A stretch of 64,000 nt of DNA from Bedellia somnulentella (GCA_963576735.1 OY755196.1:5623912-5687911); one strand, 5' to 3'. Shown: positions 17,384-28,637, numbered from the stretch's first letter. Notes: a model not told the origin generated them from the sequence alone. Made by a program: numbers and translations.

Positions 17384-19977
17384 TTAACCCTTAATAACTT
17401 AGAGTTTCAATTTTGATACTAATATTTTAAACCGAATATTCACATTACTATTAGTTTTTTTTATATGTTGGCTGTATGTATTTTACTGTTGTATAGTATT
17501 CTATCCAACGAAATTAAAAAAAAAAACAAATGTCATTATTGTTTTATTTTATCTGTGACATATTACTTGCGCGGCAAAGTGAACAAGTAAACAGATTTTA
17601 CTAAAAGTTTTGTTGAATATAAGTTTGATATATTTTCTTTTTCTGAAGAATATAAATACTTTTGAGGTAAGTGAATACATTATTTTCGCTATGATATAAT
17701 TATTTTTAGCAAATGCATGTTTTACTTGAAGAAATTAGTGCTTTTTTTTTGGTATCAATATTGATACTTCAGGCATTCCGCCCTACATAAAACCTACCTA
17801 CTAACTCTTTAGCTATAAAACTTTTTGAACTTTTGTTTCATATTTTTTCTGCATAGCTTGGTGTGGGGATTACTTTTGTTTTTATTTATTATAGAAATTT
17901 ATCCAAAATGCGGCCAGAAGAGATTGAGAACATATTGAAGCGGTTAGAAAATGGTGAAATTTCGGAAGACGATTCCACTGACAATGAAGATGACATAGAC
18001 TATTATTCGAGCCAAAGAGATCGTCTGATGGAGCTAGATGATGAAGAGGATGTAGGTAATTTTCCCACTGACCCAAACTTGGATGCAGATCCGCCTGCAG
18101 CAAACGTAGATACCGACATGCAACATAATTTAGAGACTGTTGAACGAAACCCAACTCCTACAACCAGCAGCCAGAACAACCTGCAAACTGCACCTTTCAA
18201 CTCTAGAAACTTAGTGTGGAGAGTAAAAAATATGGATTTAGTCCAAAATGCTTTCCAGTTTGCTGGAAATACTGAGTATTCACAAGAAATTATGAACTTA
18301 GACACTCCATTTCAGTTTTTTTCTTATTTTTTCGGTGAAGACATTTTGAGATTTCTAGTGGACGAGTCAAATAAATATGCCTTCCAAAAGAATCCCAACT
18401 TTACAGAACCTGTAACTGTCTTAGAATTACGTAAATTTATTGGAATTCTTATTTTTACTAGTGTATATCATTATCCTAGTGTCCGGTCATACTGGTCAAA
18501 CATTACAAAGTTTGAACCCATAGTACAAACAATGAATCGCAACAGATTTGATAAAATTAGAGAAATTTTTCACATGAATGACGACTCTAAACATTTGCCC
18601 ATTGATCACCCCCAGCACGACCGACTGCATAAAGTAAGACCAGTGATAGACTATTTGAACAAGAAATTTATTACTTTACCATTTGAGCATCGTCTATCAC
18701 TAGACGAGCAGATGTGTTCCACAAAAATGAAACATTTTATGAAACAATATTTACCCAACAAGCCCCATAAGTGGGGATTCAAATTATACGTGTTATGCTC
18801 TCTGTCTGGTTATGCCTACAGTTTTGAGATTTACTCGGGAGCTAAGGACATGGACCGTTTACCTGGCGAACCAGACCTCGGAGCTGTGTCGAATACAGTT
18901 ATTCGATTGCTACGACCAGTACCAAGGCATGTCAATCATATAATTTATTTTGACAATTTTTATACGAATATTCCTCTGGTACATTACTTGACCAACGAAG
19001 GTATTTATTGTCTTGGAACAGTACAGAGAAACAGGCTTGGAAAGTCGTGCAAGTTGCCGGAGAAACGGGAGATTATGAAATCCAACGTACCCAGAGGAAC
19101 ATATCACGAAAATGTGGCCTCTCACGAAGGCCTAGAATTGTCGGCCACAAGTTGGAAAGACAACAAACAGGTATTATTACTATCCACGTATGTTGGCGCT
19201 GAACCAGCGGATACTATAACCCGCTACGAAAAAAAACTAAAGGCCAATATTCAAATATCATGTCCTCGGGTTGTAAAAGAATATAATGCACACATGGGCG
19301 GCGTTGATTTGATGGATAGCTTCATTGGTCGATATCGCATCCGCATAAAGTCGAGAAAGTGGACAACGAGGCTCTTCTACCACTTGTTAGACATGGCTGT
19401 CATCAATGCTTGGGTACTGTACAAAAAGGTAAACACAAGGAAAGGAAAACTTCAGAAGAATATTATGAAGTTAGCAGATTTTAGAACTGAGCTTGCCGAT
19501 ACTTTATGTAGATATCAAAGTCACTCAAAAAATAAAAGGGGCAGACCCAGTACCAACAGTCAACAAGACAATACAGTACCCTCTAAAAAACCCCGGACAG
19601 GTGCACAAGTACTACCCCCAACTGACGTGCGTTCCGATTGTATTGGCCATGAAAAAATATTTATGGAGTCTAGGAATAAATGTAAATTTAGTAATTGTAG
19701 GAAACTTACCTCCTGGTTCTGTAAAAAATGCAAAGTATCGTTATGCGATAATAAAAACAATCGATGTTTCGCATTATTTCATGCATAAGTCATTTAAGAT
19801 TTCTTTATGGCCATAATGCCTGAAGTATCAAAATTGATACCTGTTTTTTTTTTTAAATAAATATGTAAAATAAATATTGTGATTTATTTAGCTATTTTTC
19901 CCTTCATCTAGGCCCTCAAGCAAATACAGTAATATTTAAAAAAGAAGACTCGCGTAAATCAGGCTACTAAGGGTTAA
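17384..19977 (+). mobile_element. piggyBac transposon 1, complete
   Basis: TTAA on each side (17384-17387, 19974-19977) and ends TTAACCCTTA on both, the piggyBac signature. A subterminal inverted motif GATACTTCAGGCAT occurs at about 17764 and, inverted, at about 19817, just outside the coding region. The insertion lies within a satellite unit: the unit's ATTTTAATATGAAGAG is restored when one TTAA and the element are removed. Contains one open transposase. Confidence 0.93.
17908..19788 (+). CDS. piggyBac transposase 1, 626 aa
   Basis: Start chosen at ATG 17908 (MRPEEIENILKRLENGE), just after a likely acceptor TTATTATAG; an in-frame ATG at 17863 is less likely. The acidic N-terminus precedes a DDE core with RLSLDEQM (Asp266), IYFDNFYT (Asp349) and MGGVDLMD (Asp467, Asp470), which are the conserved piggyBac aspartates at usual spacing. 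The C-terminus carries the cysteine-rich finger CKFSNC, WFCKKCKVSLC that binds the element ends. A basic patch KNKRGRPS may be a nuclear signal. It would cut and paste at TTAA without leaving footprints. No frame break, so possibly active. Confidence 0.93.
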   Translation: MRPEEIENILKRLENGEISEDDSTDNEDDIDYYSSQRDRLMELDDEEDVGNFPTDPNLDADPPAANVDTDMQHNLETVERNPTPTTSSQNNLQTAPFNSRNLVWRVKNMDLVQNAFQFAGNTEYSQEIMNLDTPFQFFSYFFGEDILRFLVDESNKYAFQKNPNFTEPVTVLELRKFIGILIFTSVYHYPSVRSYWSNITKFEPIVQTMNRNRFDKIREIFHMNDDSKHLPIDHPQHDRLHKVRPVIDYLNKKFITLPFEHRLSLDEQMCSTKMKHFMKQYLPNKPHKWGFKLYVLCSLSGYAYSFEIYSGAKDMDRLPGEPDLGAVSNTVIRLLRPVPRHVNHIIYFDNFYTNIPLVHYLTNEGIYCLGTVQRNRLGKSCKLPEKREIMKSNVPRGTYHENVASHEGLELSATSWKDNKQVLLLSTYVGAEPADTITRYEKKLKANIQISCPRVVKEYNAHMGGVDLMDSFIGRYRIRIKSRKWTTRLFYHLLDMAVINAWVLYKKVNTRKGKLQKNIMKLADFRTELADTLCRYQSHSKNKRGRPSTNSQQDNTVPSKKPRTGAQVLPPTDVRSDCIGHEKIFMESRNKCKFSNCRKLTSWFCKKCKVSLCDNKNNRCFALFHA

Positions 19978-21300
19978 TATGAAGAGATTTTAACCCTTCA
20001 ATCATACGATAGAGCAATTTCACGTACAAAAAAATTATAAATATTTTCTGACACGAACCCAAAGCTTCTACACACCTTGAATATGGTATCAAAAGAACCG
20101 TATTAAAAAGTTCTACCGGATGCATACCAAAATATTTGAATATGAAGAGATTTTAACCCTTCAATGGCAAGGGTAACCCTAGCGGCCGATTTCAGTGAAA
20201 TGAATAGTTGTGATAAAATCTGTCCAAAGCTTCTACACACCTTGAGTATGGTATCAAAAGAACCGTATGAAATAGCTCTACAGGATGCATACCAAAATAT
20301 TTTAATATGAAGAGATTTTAACCCTTCAATGGCAAGGGTAACCCTAGCGGCCGATTTCAGTGAAATGAATAGTTGTGATAAAATCTGCCCAAAGCTTCTA
20401 CACACCTTGAATATGGTATCAAAAGAACCGTTTTAAATAGTTCTACCGGATGCATACCAAAATATTTGAATATGAAGAGATTTTAACCCTTCAATGGCAA
20501 GGGTAACCCTAGCGTCCAATTTCAGTGCAATGAATAGTTGTGATAAAATCTGTCCAAAGCTTCTACACACCTTGAGTATGGTATCAAAAGAACCGTATGA
20601 AATAGCTCTACAGGATGCATACCAAAGTATTTTAATATGAAGAGATTTTAACCCTTCAATCATACGATAGAGCAATTTCACGTACAAAAAAATTATAAAT
20701 ATTTTCTGACACGAACCCAAAGCTTCTACACACCTTGAATATGGTATCAAAAGAACCGTATTAAAAAGTTCTACCGGATGCATACCAAAATATTTGAATA
20801 TGAAGAGATTTTAACCCTTCAATGGCAAGGGTAACCCTAGCGGCCGATTTCAGTGAAATGAATAGTTGTGATAAAATCTGTCCAAAGCTTCTACACACCT
20901 TGAGTATGGTATCAAAAGAACCGTATGAAATAGCTCTACAGGATGCATACCAAAATATTTTAATATGAAGTGATTTTAACCCTTCAATCATACGATAGAG
21001 CAATTCCACGTACAAAAAAATGATAAATATTTTCTGACACGAACCCAAAGCTTCTACACACCTTGAGTATGGTATCAAAAGAACCGTATTAAATAGCTCT
21101 ACAGGTTACATACCAAAATATTTGAATATGAAGAGATTTTAACCCCTCAATCGCAAGGTTAACCCTAACGGACGATTTCAGCGAAATGAATAGTTGTGAT
21201 AAAATCTGTCCAAAGCTTCTACACACCTTGAGTATGGTATCAAAAGAACCGTATTAAATAGCTCTACAGGATGCATACCAAAATATTTGAATATGAAGAG
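19978..21300. repeat. 165-bp satellite array, right block
   Basis: AAAGCTTCTACAC starts at about 20061, 20225, 20391, 20556, 20719, 20884, 21047 and 21212, so units are 163-166 bp. Two unit types alternate irregularly. One ends GGCAAGGGTAACCCTAGCGG; the other ends ATCATACGATAGAGCAATTT with CTGACACGAACCC. Differences between units are few. Apparent open frames on the minus strand are repeats of the same unit, not genes. Confidence 0.92.
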
Positions 21301-21529
21301 CCTGATTGAGCTTAGATATATCGGAAAAAATGCCTAAAGTTTAGCATAAGCAAATTGACAGTACGAAGACTGTCGGGTCAGCTAGTTTAGGAAATAAAAT
21401 TACAACAACCAGTTCAGCGGTGACGAACTGAAAATAATTGATATATTTTTTGTTACGACGAACGTTAATAGTTGAGTGAAACAACTGATATCTGCAAATA
21501 AGGCGACACTTTTAATACATTAAAATCAA
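21301..21529. other. no gene seen
   Basis: Unique AT-rich sequence after the last satellite unit; no coding, repeat or RNA signal recognised. Confidence 0.5.
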
Positions 21530-21745
21530 TAATGACTAAGTAATAATTAAAGAATAAATAAAGGAAAGAAAAATTTTCGACACAGGCGGGGATCGAACCC
21601 GCGACCTCGGGTAAACGCCCCGACGCTCTGCCAACTGACACGGTAGCTCAGTTGGCAGAGCGTCGGGGCGTTTACCCGAGGTCGCGGGTTCATTCCCGCC
21701 TGTGTCGAAAATTTTTCTTTCCTTTATTTATTCTTTAATTATTAG
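21530..21745. repeat. two tRNA-derived SINE copies head to head (long palindrome)
   Basis: The plus strand at 21643-21712 has a tRNA-like fold. It has an A box TAGCTCAGTTGGCAGAGCG, a TCGGG/CCCGA stem and a B box GGGTTCATTCCCGCC that lacks one base of the usual T loop. The minus strand at 21575-21636 carries the same sequence with a complete B box GGGTTCGATCCCC. The two copies share their 3' body (AAATTTTTCTTTCCTTTATT), so about 100-bp arms form a near-perfect palindrome. A Pol III-type SINE head, not a functional tRNA gene. Related heads at 40371-40460 and 45778-45850. Confidence 0.85.
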
Positions 21746-22109
21746 TAATAATCCCCACATGAGGTTTTCATGAACAAAAAGATTTAAATTAAATAATGAC
21801 TAAGGTTTTCAAAAATCTGGTCTGAGGCATCAGCTATGACCTCAACAAAAGAGATATTTTAAATCTGTATTTATGTCAAAATGATCATAATCATTTTGTA
21901 AAAGAAACTCAAAAATGGTCTAATGGTGAATAGACATCACAAGACCAATTGACCATCATCTTGATAATAAAAAAGACCCTTATGCAATTCCTTCCTCTCC
22001 ATTCCTCTTTTAGTGATTTGGTGATACATAATCAAATAAATGATACAAGTGTCTGAGATAAAAATAGCACAAGTCTAATTGACCACACTCTTGATCATAT
22101 CTCAGAAAC

Positions 22110-22670
22110 AATGGACCACACACTTGGTAATAAAAAAGACTCTTATGCAATCTCAGATCATATCAGCGTATATGAAGAACGGCAAGTAACACCTGATATG
22201 GAGAACATTCCAAAGTGGATTTTATATACCCAGTTGAGAAAACTCAATGCTTATAATACCAAAATAAACTCAAAACGCAGCAAACTTGTCTAAATCAAAA
22301 AATGCATAAAAAGAAGGTGAATTCACAATTTATCCCTTAGTATACGATAATATGTTCAACCAAAACAATAAACTAAACACCTAAAACTATACTTATGCAC
22401 TACGCAAACTTATAAATAAGAATTTTAATAATACTTGTTTGTTAGTATTTAAAAATGTTAAACATCTAAAAAATAAAGAAATAATTGTTACTGCTAGATG
22501 CAAGCAACAACATTGTAAGTCATTCAAAATAAAAATTAAACATACGAAAGTCACGGTATTAAGCGAAAGTGAGAATTTTTGTCACAATGCAATGTGCACA
22601 AAACAAATAAGAGGGATTGAAAGAAAATTACTAAAAAAACAACTTTTTACGAGAAATCTTTTATAATTAA
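22110..22670 (+). other. short unassigned open pieces
   Basis: Pieces at 22111-22293 and 22439-22666 are open and rich in Lys and Asn; the second has HCKSFKIKI and FCHNAMC. They resemble no family I know and probably form the decayed N-terminal part of the relic that follows. Confidence 0.25.
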
Positions 22671-22779
22671 CCAAAAACAACTGAAAACTGTGAATAAGGC
22701 AAAAAACTAAGAATTGACTAAAATTTAGAAAACATTAAATCTGACGATGTTTTCCGAAAAAATAGATCTGAGGCATTAG

Positions 22780-24309
22780 CCATAAATGACCGCAACAAAC
22801 ATGATGTTCTTGATCTATATTTATATCAAAACGATCATAAAAATTCCCTTGTGCATAAAAATGTACAGCGCAATACAAGTAGTAATTAGAAAAAAGGTTA
22901 ATGAAAAGCCTGCTTTGTATTTTGATGCCACGGGTGGTGTGATGAGAAAACTTAATACAGAAACAAAAAAGATGAGAACGTTTTTGTACGCAGGTGTCAT
23001 AAGTTTCAATCAAAGGATTTGCCCTATATTCTCATTTATATCGGTAAAACATGACACTAATACCATATTAAAATGCCTAAATGACTTAAAGAAATTTTCT
23101 GAAAAAAGTAATGCCTGGCCAGTTTTTCGGGAGTGGTGACCGATTTTTCTTTCGCATTAATAAACGCCCCATTGGAAGCATTCAACAAATTAACCCCGAA
23201 CCAATATTTGGAAATATGCTCCAAGCAAAGATACCCAAAAATATTACGCCTTTATTTCTTTGTTTTGCACACCTTATGAAAAATATGTGCAAAGATATTG
23301 ATAATAGCGATGTCGGGTGCGAAGAAAAGAAAATATTGAAAGATATGATGGCTAAATTATTTTCAAGTACAAATTTAGCTTTTATGGAAAATTATATTAA
23401 AAACTTATATATAAATATTACAATCCCCTTGGGTATCTCAGGATGTAGTTTATGCACAGAAATTATTTAATTCATCGGATTCTGAAGATTTTGAGAGTGT
23501 TCAAAATTCAGATATTGCTCAATCTGACATAAAATCTTTAAATAATGACCCTAATTATGTTATTTTTGAAAATTATTTCGGTCGCCTAAAATCTATTGCA
23601 TTAAATAATCAAAAAAAATTAAAATCTGCACAATTTTTAAAAATAATCATTTAAATCCGAATTTTAAAAAAATATTGGCAAATCGCAACTTTGTAACAAA
23701 AAACACAAGATTTATAAAAAATCCAAAACTAAAAGTATCATTTAAGATGAAGAGCAATGGATCGCAAAAAAAACCATCTAAAACCACTCATTTTACCGGT
23801 AAATACTTAAAACGATTTAAAATAGTAGAATATGAAACCGATGAAACATGTATCGTCTGTAAAGAAGGGTCACAAGTTGATAAAAATTAACTAAATGGAT
23901 AGAGTGTGGAACATGTAGTGGATGGTTGCATAAAACGTGTGCACAATCGTTTAATAAAAAAATAGACATTACAAAAAAATTCATTTGCTTTGAAACTGCA
24001 AAATATTCAAAAAACAACTTTAAAGATGCAAAAAGTATTAGCATAATAAGCACTGAAATATTTAATATTAAAAATACTGTAAGACAATTGATTAAAGATG
24101 ATCTAGATACATTGAATCCACCAGAATATCTTTCTAATTTCGTCGTCGATCATGCACTGTATTTGTTAAACGAAGACGAATACTACATTTTGCCAGTTGA
24201 GCAAGCATCTCACCTATATGGCCCAAATAACAAACTTGCGTCTTTTGATGACAAATTAGAATTTGATTTTGATAAGGATATTATTTTTCATCAAATAAAA
24301 CTCTATTGA
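22780..24309 (+). pseudogene. decayed transposase-like gene with C-terminal PHD finger
   Basis: Pieces in different frames read in order. DATGGVMRKL lies near 22922, then FLYAGVISFNQR, then VVTDFSFALINAPLEAF near 23134-23180, LMKNMCKDI near 23275, and a Cys/His cluster at about 23845-23985 (CIVCKEGS, GTCSGWLHKTC, then KKFIC) that fits a PHD finger. Invertebrate proteins of the DATG...TDFS type are, as far as I know, repeat-associated and DDE-like, but I cannot name the superfamily. Multiple frameshifts and stops; no terminal repeats seen. Confidence 0.5.
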
Positions 24310-24705
24310 AAGCTGTTGCGTCAAATGCAAAATATGTAAAAAAATAAGTAAGGAGGTACTGCATAAAAAAAACATACAAATAACGTAGATTTTATTTGAT
24401 TTTCTTTAGGTTGATTATTAAAATAAAAATTTGTAAGAAGTATACAGAACTTTTTTTTTCGTGACTGGGATAGTACCCCCCCCCCCTCCTATTGGGGTTG
24501 TCCGGTATTTTTTGCGCCTCACCTGGCAACCCTAGTGACACAAGCTATGTTTTATGTTTCTTATTTCTACTTAGTACTCTTTTAAGTAATTTATTTTATC
24601 GTTTTAGAGTTATGACCGTTTTCATGAATTTACGAAAAACTTGATTTATATCTATATTTGATAGGTATATTATATATATTTTTGTGACACTAAATTCTCA
24701 GTGAA
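24310..24705. other. AT-rich spacer with a poly-C tract
   Basis: Contains a run of about 11 C near 24476 and no gene. The right part could be the 5' untranslated region of the Transib relic. Confidence 0.4.
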
Positions 24706-26610
24706 AATGGCTTCGTGTAGTAGGCTACAAGAAAAACAACAGTTGGATATGGAAGTAGAAGGTATGTACTATATTGTAAAAAAAATAAGTCGTTTTTATC
24801 TAATTTCCTTACATATTGAGTCAATATTGAAACACCTTTTTGCTTCACGATTTTTTTACTAAATTTGAGATATCATAGTGGATTTGACCAAGTGTCGCGC
24901 CTTGTCGCCTTTCAGTTTTTATGTTGGCATATCTTAAAGACCTTTGTCTATACAAATATGCAAGAAAATCGTTCACAAACGTTCACCTTTTTTTTAAATT
25001 ATTTTTGAAGTTTTAGGTATAGAATATTCAAAATATGAAAATTTACCATTTTTGGTGTTAGTTGTTACAGATCCCTCAGAGAGGGTAAAGAAACTTTCTA
25101 GATTGGAATTATATAACATAATAAAAGAGTTCAAAGGAAAAAAACTTGAAGAAAACCTCGTGCGGTTCACATCATGCCCAGTCGAAGAAAGGAGCGTTTT
25201 AAGTCGTTCTTTGAGGTTTTTCAAGACCAGTTTTAAGAAAAAGTGGACAGAATCCCACAGCATAGAGGATCGGTTCTTAGATAAGAACGCAGATTGGCTC
25301 AAAGCAACAATTGAGCTACCTACGTGGTCTAGTAAACCAGGGAGACCGCTAAAAACATTTCAAGAATTGAGCGAAAGAAGCAAGCGGCGAAGAACAAAAG
25401 ATTTAAGGGACCAGGTACCGGTTGATGAGTTGACCTTCGCTGCTCGTGTCAGTCATGGCACTTCCGGGAATACTGACACTTCAAAAGTATTCACGGCAAC
25501 TCCTACAAGAGCTACAAAAATTCGGAAAATCATTTCGACAGCCAAGAAAGATCATATGACAAAGAAATACACCCCACAAGAAGCATTGGCATTGTTCGTA
25601 GAAGGTGACTTCACACGAAGACAATGGGAACTGATCCAAGGCGAAAGAAAATATGTTTGCGTGTTACTCTCTCATTCAAAGGGCCAAAAAGGAATGTTAC
25701 CCGAAAGAAGAGTCGATAAAAGTTACAGAAACAAGTTTTGAAGTGGAGCTTCAAGCTTTGTTGGACCATACAGCTTTGCGTCTAATCGATTACTTAAGTG
25801 ATGTTGTGGACACTTTATCGGAAATTGAAAAAGAAAATCTGATTTTGATTTCTAAATGGGGCTGTGATGGATCCCATCAGACACAATTCAAACAAAAGTT
25901 TGTGGACACACTGAATGATGATGCAAATATATTCCTAAGTTCCTTAGTGCCAGTAAGGTTGATTGTATCTATTGATGGTGAAGCGAAGAAAATCGTGTGG
26001 CAGAATCCGGTACCCTCATCAGTGAGGTTTTGGCGACCCATTCGGGCCCGCTTTATACATGAGACTAAAGATATAACCAAAGAAGAGATATCATTCATTG
26101 AAAACCAAGAAAAATGCCTTAAACTTACAGAAGATATTGAACAAGGCACTAAAATAAAACACACCTTGCTCTTGACAATGGTTGACGGCAAAGTGTGCAA
26201 TGCCGCGACTGATACTGCATCTACAATGAGGTGCTACATATGTGGCCAAATTTCGAAAGATTTCAATAATCTTAAAACCAATAAAGAATCTTTGAAGTTT
26301 GGGCTTTCGGTTCTCCATGCCAGAATCCGTTTTTTCGAACAATTTTTGCATTTGGCGTATAAAGCACCTCTGAAAAAGTGGCAAGCCCGATCTCAAGACG
26401 ACAAACAACTTGTCAAGGAAACCAAAGAGCGGATACAAAAAAGGTTCAGGGAAGATATGGGGTTACTTGTCGACATTCCAAAAGTCGGCTATGGTAACAG
26501 CAATGATGGCAACACATCCAGAAGATTTTTCAATGACCCTGAATCTTTTTCTAGGATTACTTGCATTGACATAACGTTGATTAAGCGATTCAACACGACA
26601 CTGCAGTGTC
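24706..26610 (+). pseudogene. second Transib transposase, truncated
   Basis: Exon 1 begins at ATG 24706 (MASCSSRLQEKQQ) and ends at a GTATGT donor near 24760; exon 2 opens after GAAGTTTTAG near 25017. Relative to the copy at 8770 it has the same order of motifs: SKWGCDGSHQTQFKQK (first Asp), LLLTMVDGKV (second Asp), RCYICGQ (CxxC), GYGNSNDGNTSRRFF. One base is missing near 25652 in an A run. The gene breaks off at 26596-26611, a perfect 16-bp palindrome, before the HxxxxH and catalytic Glu. Family differs clearly from Transib 1 (presence of an intron, low similarity). No CACAGTG end with target duplication was found. Confidence 0.85.
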
Positions 26611-26611
26611 G

Positions 26612-26944
26612 ACCGAAATAGCCACAGCTACAAAATACATAAAGAGGAATGCAAACTCCCTGGATGTAAAGGATTTCCGAGTACCGAGTGCACGAAATGT
26701 CTGGTCGCGCTTTGTCATACCAAAGAAAGAAACTGTGTCGCTGCCTTCCATTTCTTCCACTCCACTCTAAGATGCCTAGTGAACGCATAATGTAGCCAAA
26801 AGGCACATACAGGTTATTTTCAAATAAAACCTTTTTTTTATTTTACTGGATTTTTTAAATTATTTCTCTTTAATAGTTTTAGCAAACAACTACAAAAAAA
26901 TATTTTCCGTTTACAAAACAAGACATCATGCATTTAAGGGTTAA
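26612..26944 (+). pseudogene. 3' end of a piggyBac element (cysteine-rich finger and terminal repeat)
   Basis: Directly after the palindrome the plus strand codes ECKLPGCKGFPSTECTKC, LVALCHTKERN, AAFHFF, the C-terminal cysteine-rich finger of piggyBac transposases. About 150 bases on, AAGGGTTAA at 26936-26944 is a typical piggyBac 3' end. The N-terminal and catalytic parts are missing, replaced on the left by the Transib relic. Confidence 0.75.
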
Positions 26945-26949
26945 GGGAG

Positions 26950-27640
26950 AAAAAAAGTTGATGTGTTTTTGGCCCAACTCAGTAAATGGTGCGATATTAC
27001 AGAAAACAAGTTGTTTCAACAGCTGGCTAAATTTGCTTTAGACTGCCTTGTTCTCCCTCATACAAATGATGCGAAAGATTTTTCAGCATAGTAAATTCTT
27101 AGAAACTACCATTGACACACACAAGACCGCAAATGACAAAGAACTCATAGCTGGCAGTGAAAGCAAGGTCGCAAATACAAAGCATATTTGGCACGATATT
27201 GACATCGCTCACGTAAAAGAGAATCCTAATAAAGTTGGCGAATTAGATACGTTGTTATATCACATATGTTACAAGGAATCATCTGGGGCAACTACGTGTA
27301 TGAAATGTAAACGTATCACACATGTAATCTGTGGAGAATCAGCAGAAAACAATGAGGAAGGATATGGTTCACAAAAGATATGTAATTTGTGTATAAACGA
27401 AATGATCATATTGAGAGAGAGGAAGGACTCGCATTTGAACTTAAAAAAGCAACAAAAAAGATCAAACAAAGCATATCCATCTAAAAAAATCAAAAATATA
27501 GAGGATGGTGATACTGTGTTAGTTGAAGTTCCATAGGTTGATAAAGGGCCTTTAGATAGCAATAATGTGGTCGCCAAAGTCATAAAGAAAAGACAATACA
27601 TTTACAACAAGAGAATATATTTCGATTATTAATAACATAA
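26950..27640 (+). pseudogene. fragment of an integrase-type transposon protein
   Basis: ALDCLVLPHTNDAKDFS near 27038-27088 recalls the hAT dimerisation end, then a zinc cluster CYKESSGATTCMKC, HVICG, KICNLC (27267-27400) and a tail with EDGDTVLVEVP and DKGPLDSNNVVAKVI. The zinc cluster and tail recall KRAB-A domain containing 2-like or SCAN/integrase proteins, which derive from integrase-bearing elements. Two different relics may be abutted here. Stops at 27536 and frame breaks. Confidence 0.45.
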
Positions 27641-28464
27641 CCTAGTGGCAAGGGCGGATGTTACTGCCAGATGCCCCGCCTGAAAATAAGACATTCTATC
27701 TCCTGAGAGTATGGAATGTGAGCTGGTACTGGGGACACCCAGGACTCCGCAACCACATAAAGGGCAGAAATGGTAAGTGTTAGTGGATGCAGTCTAGTCA
27801 TTCTACCTTGTGTGTTCATAAGTTTTGAGACGAATTTCAAAAAGGTTTTACCATTTCCAATTCATTAAGTAAACAAAGAAGTCGGATTTGCGAGTCGGGG
27901 AGATGAATGGTGAATAAGTAGAATGATGGGTCGGCTGAATGAATGATTCCAATTTCTAATCGATTCTTATTAGGTCACAATGAAGTAGTCAATTTAACTC
28001 AACTCGTGAAAACCATTTCATGGTCCAAGAGACGGCCAAGAGAGCAACGTGCAGATTTTGCGAGGTAGTAAAGACAAGCGCACGACAAAAGCCTGTTACG
28101 TGTGCAAAATTCCACTTTGTACAGACACAGTTTAAAAATTACCGCACTATTCAATTACGTTTTTTTTTGTAATATATTCTGTATTTAACATCAATTTATA
28201 AACTTTTTATGTATGTTTGTCGTTTACGAATAGTCATTCGGTCTGCCATAACCTCGAGAGAATTTAATCTTCCCATACCATCTACTTTATCAAAAATATC
28301 TTGTAAAAATAAACATAAAAATGGTTGGCCGCTTCAACAACACTCCGCGTACGAAGGTAAATATTTAATACATTTCATAAAGTTGCATGTTTTTTAGCAG
28401 TAAGATATATTTCTAAATTATAACATTAAATAAATGCAAAAAAGTTGGCAATGCACACCGCTAA
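27641..28464. other. no gene seen
   Basis: AT-rich, no convincing open frame or repeat. Several short frames exist but lack recognisable motifs. Confidence 0.45.
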
Positions 28465-28637
28465 AGAGCTTATTCCATTTGTCTGAATGAAGACGTCTGA
28501 AAGCCACAGAATCTGAATTAAGACTAGTGGAATAACGTTCAAACTGAAATTTGTGTAGTGGAATAACAAGCGTCTGCGGCAGTAACTTCGAAGGACGTCT
28601 GAATTCAGCAACGACAAAGTGTAATGGAATAAGCTCC
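28465..28637. mobile_element. 173-bp MITE, Harbinger-like
   Basis: Ends AGAGCTTATTCCATT and the complement of the right end (GGAGCTTATTCCATT) are inverted repeats, flanked by TAA on both sides (28462-28464, 28638-28640). The 3-bp TAA duplication fits PIF/Harbinger. The motif AGTGGAATAAC occurs twice inside. Confidence 0.72.

Noticed and set aside
20103..21078. Three similar minus-strand open frames with repeated peptide GLKSLHIKIFWYAS
   Set aside because: They are translations of the 165-bp satellite units; the repetition follows the unit period and no gene signals are present.
21643..21712. Possible tRNA gene on the plus strand
   Set aside because: It folds like a tRNA but the T loop lacks a base, position 33 is not T, and it continues into a SINE body shared with other copies.
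24470..24490. Poly-C tract as a structural or regulatory element
   Set aside because: A short homopolymer without context; may be a sequencing or slippage artefact.
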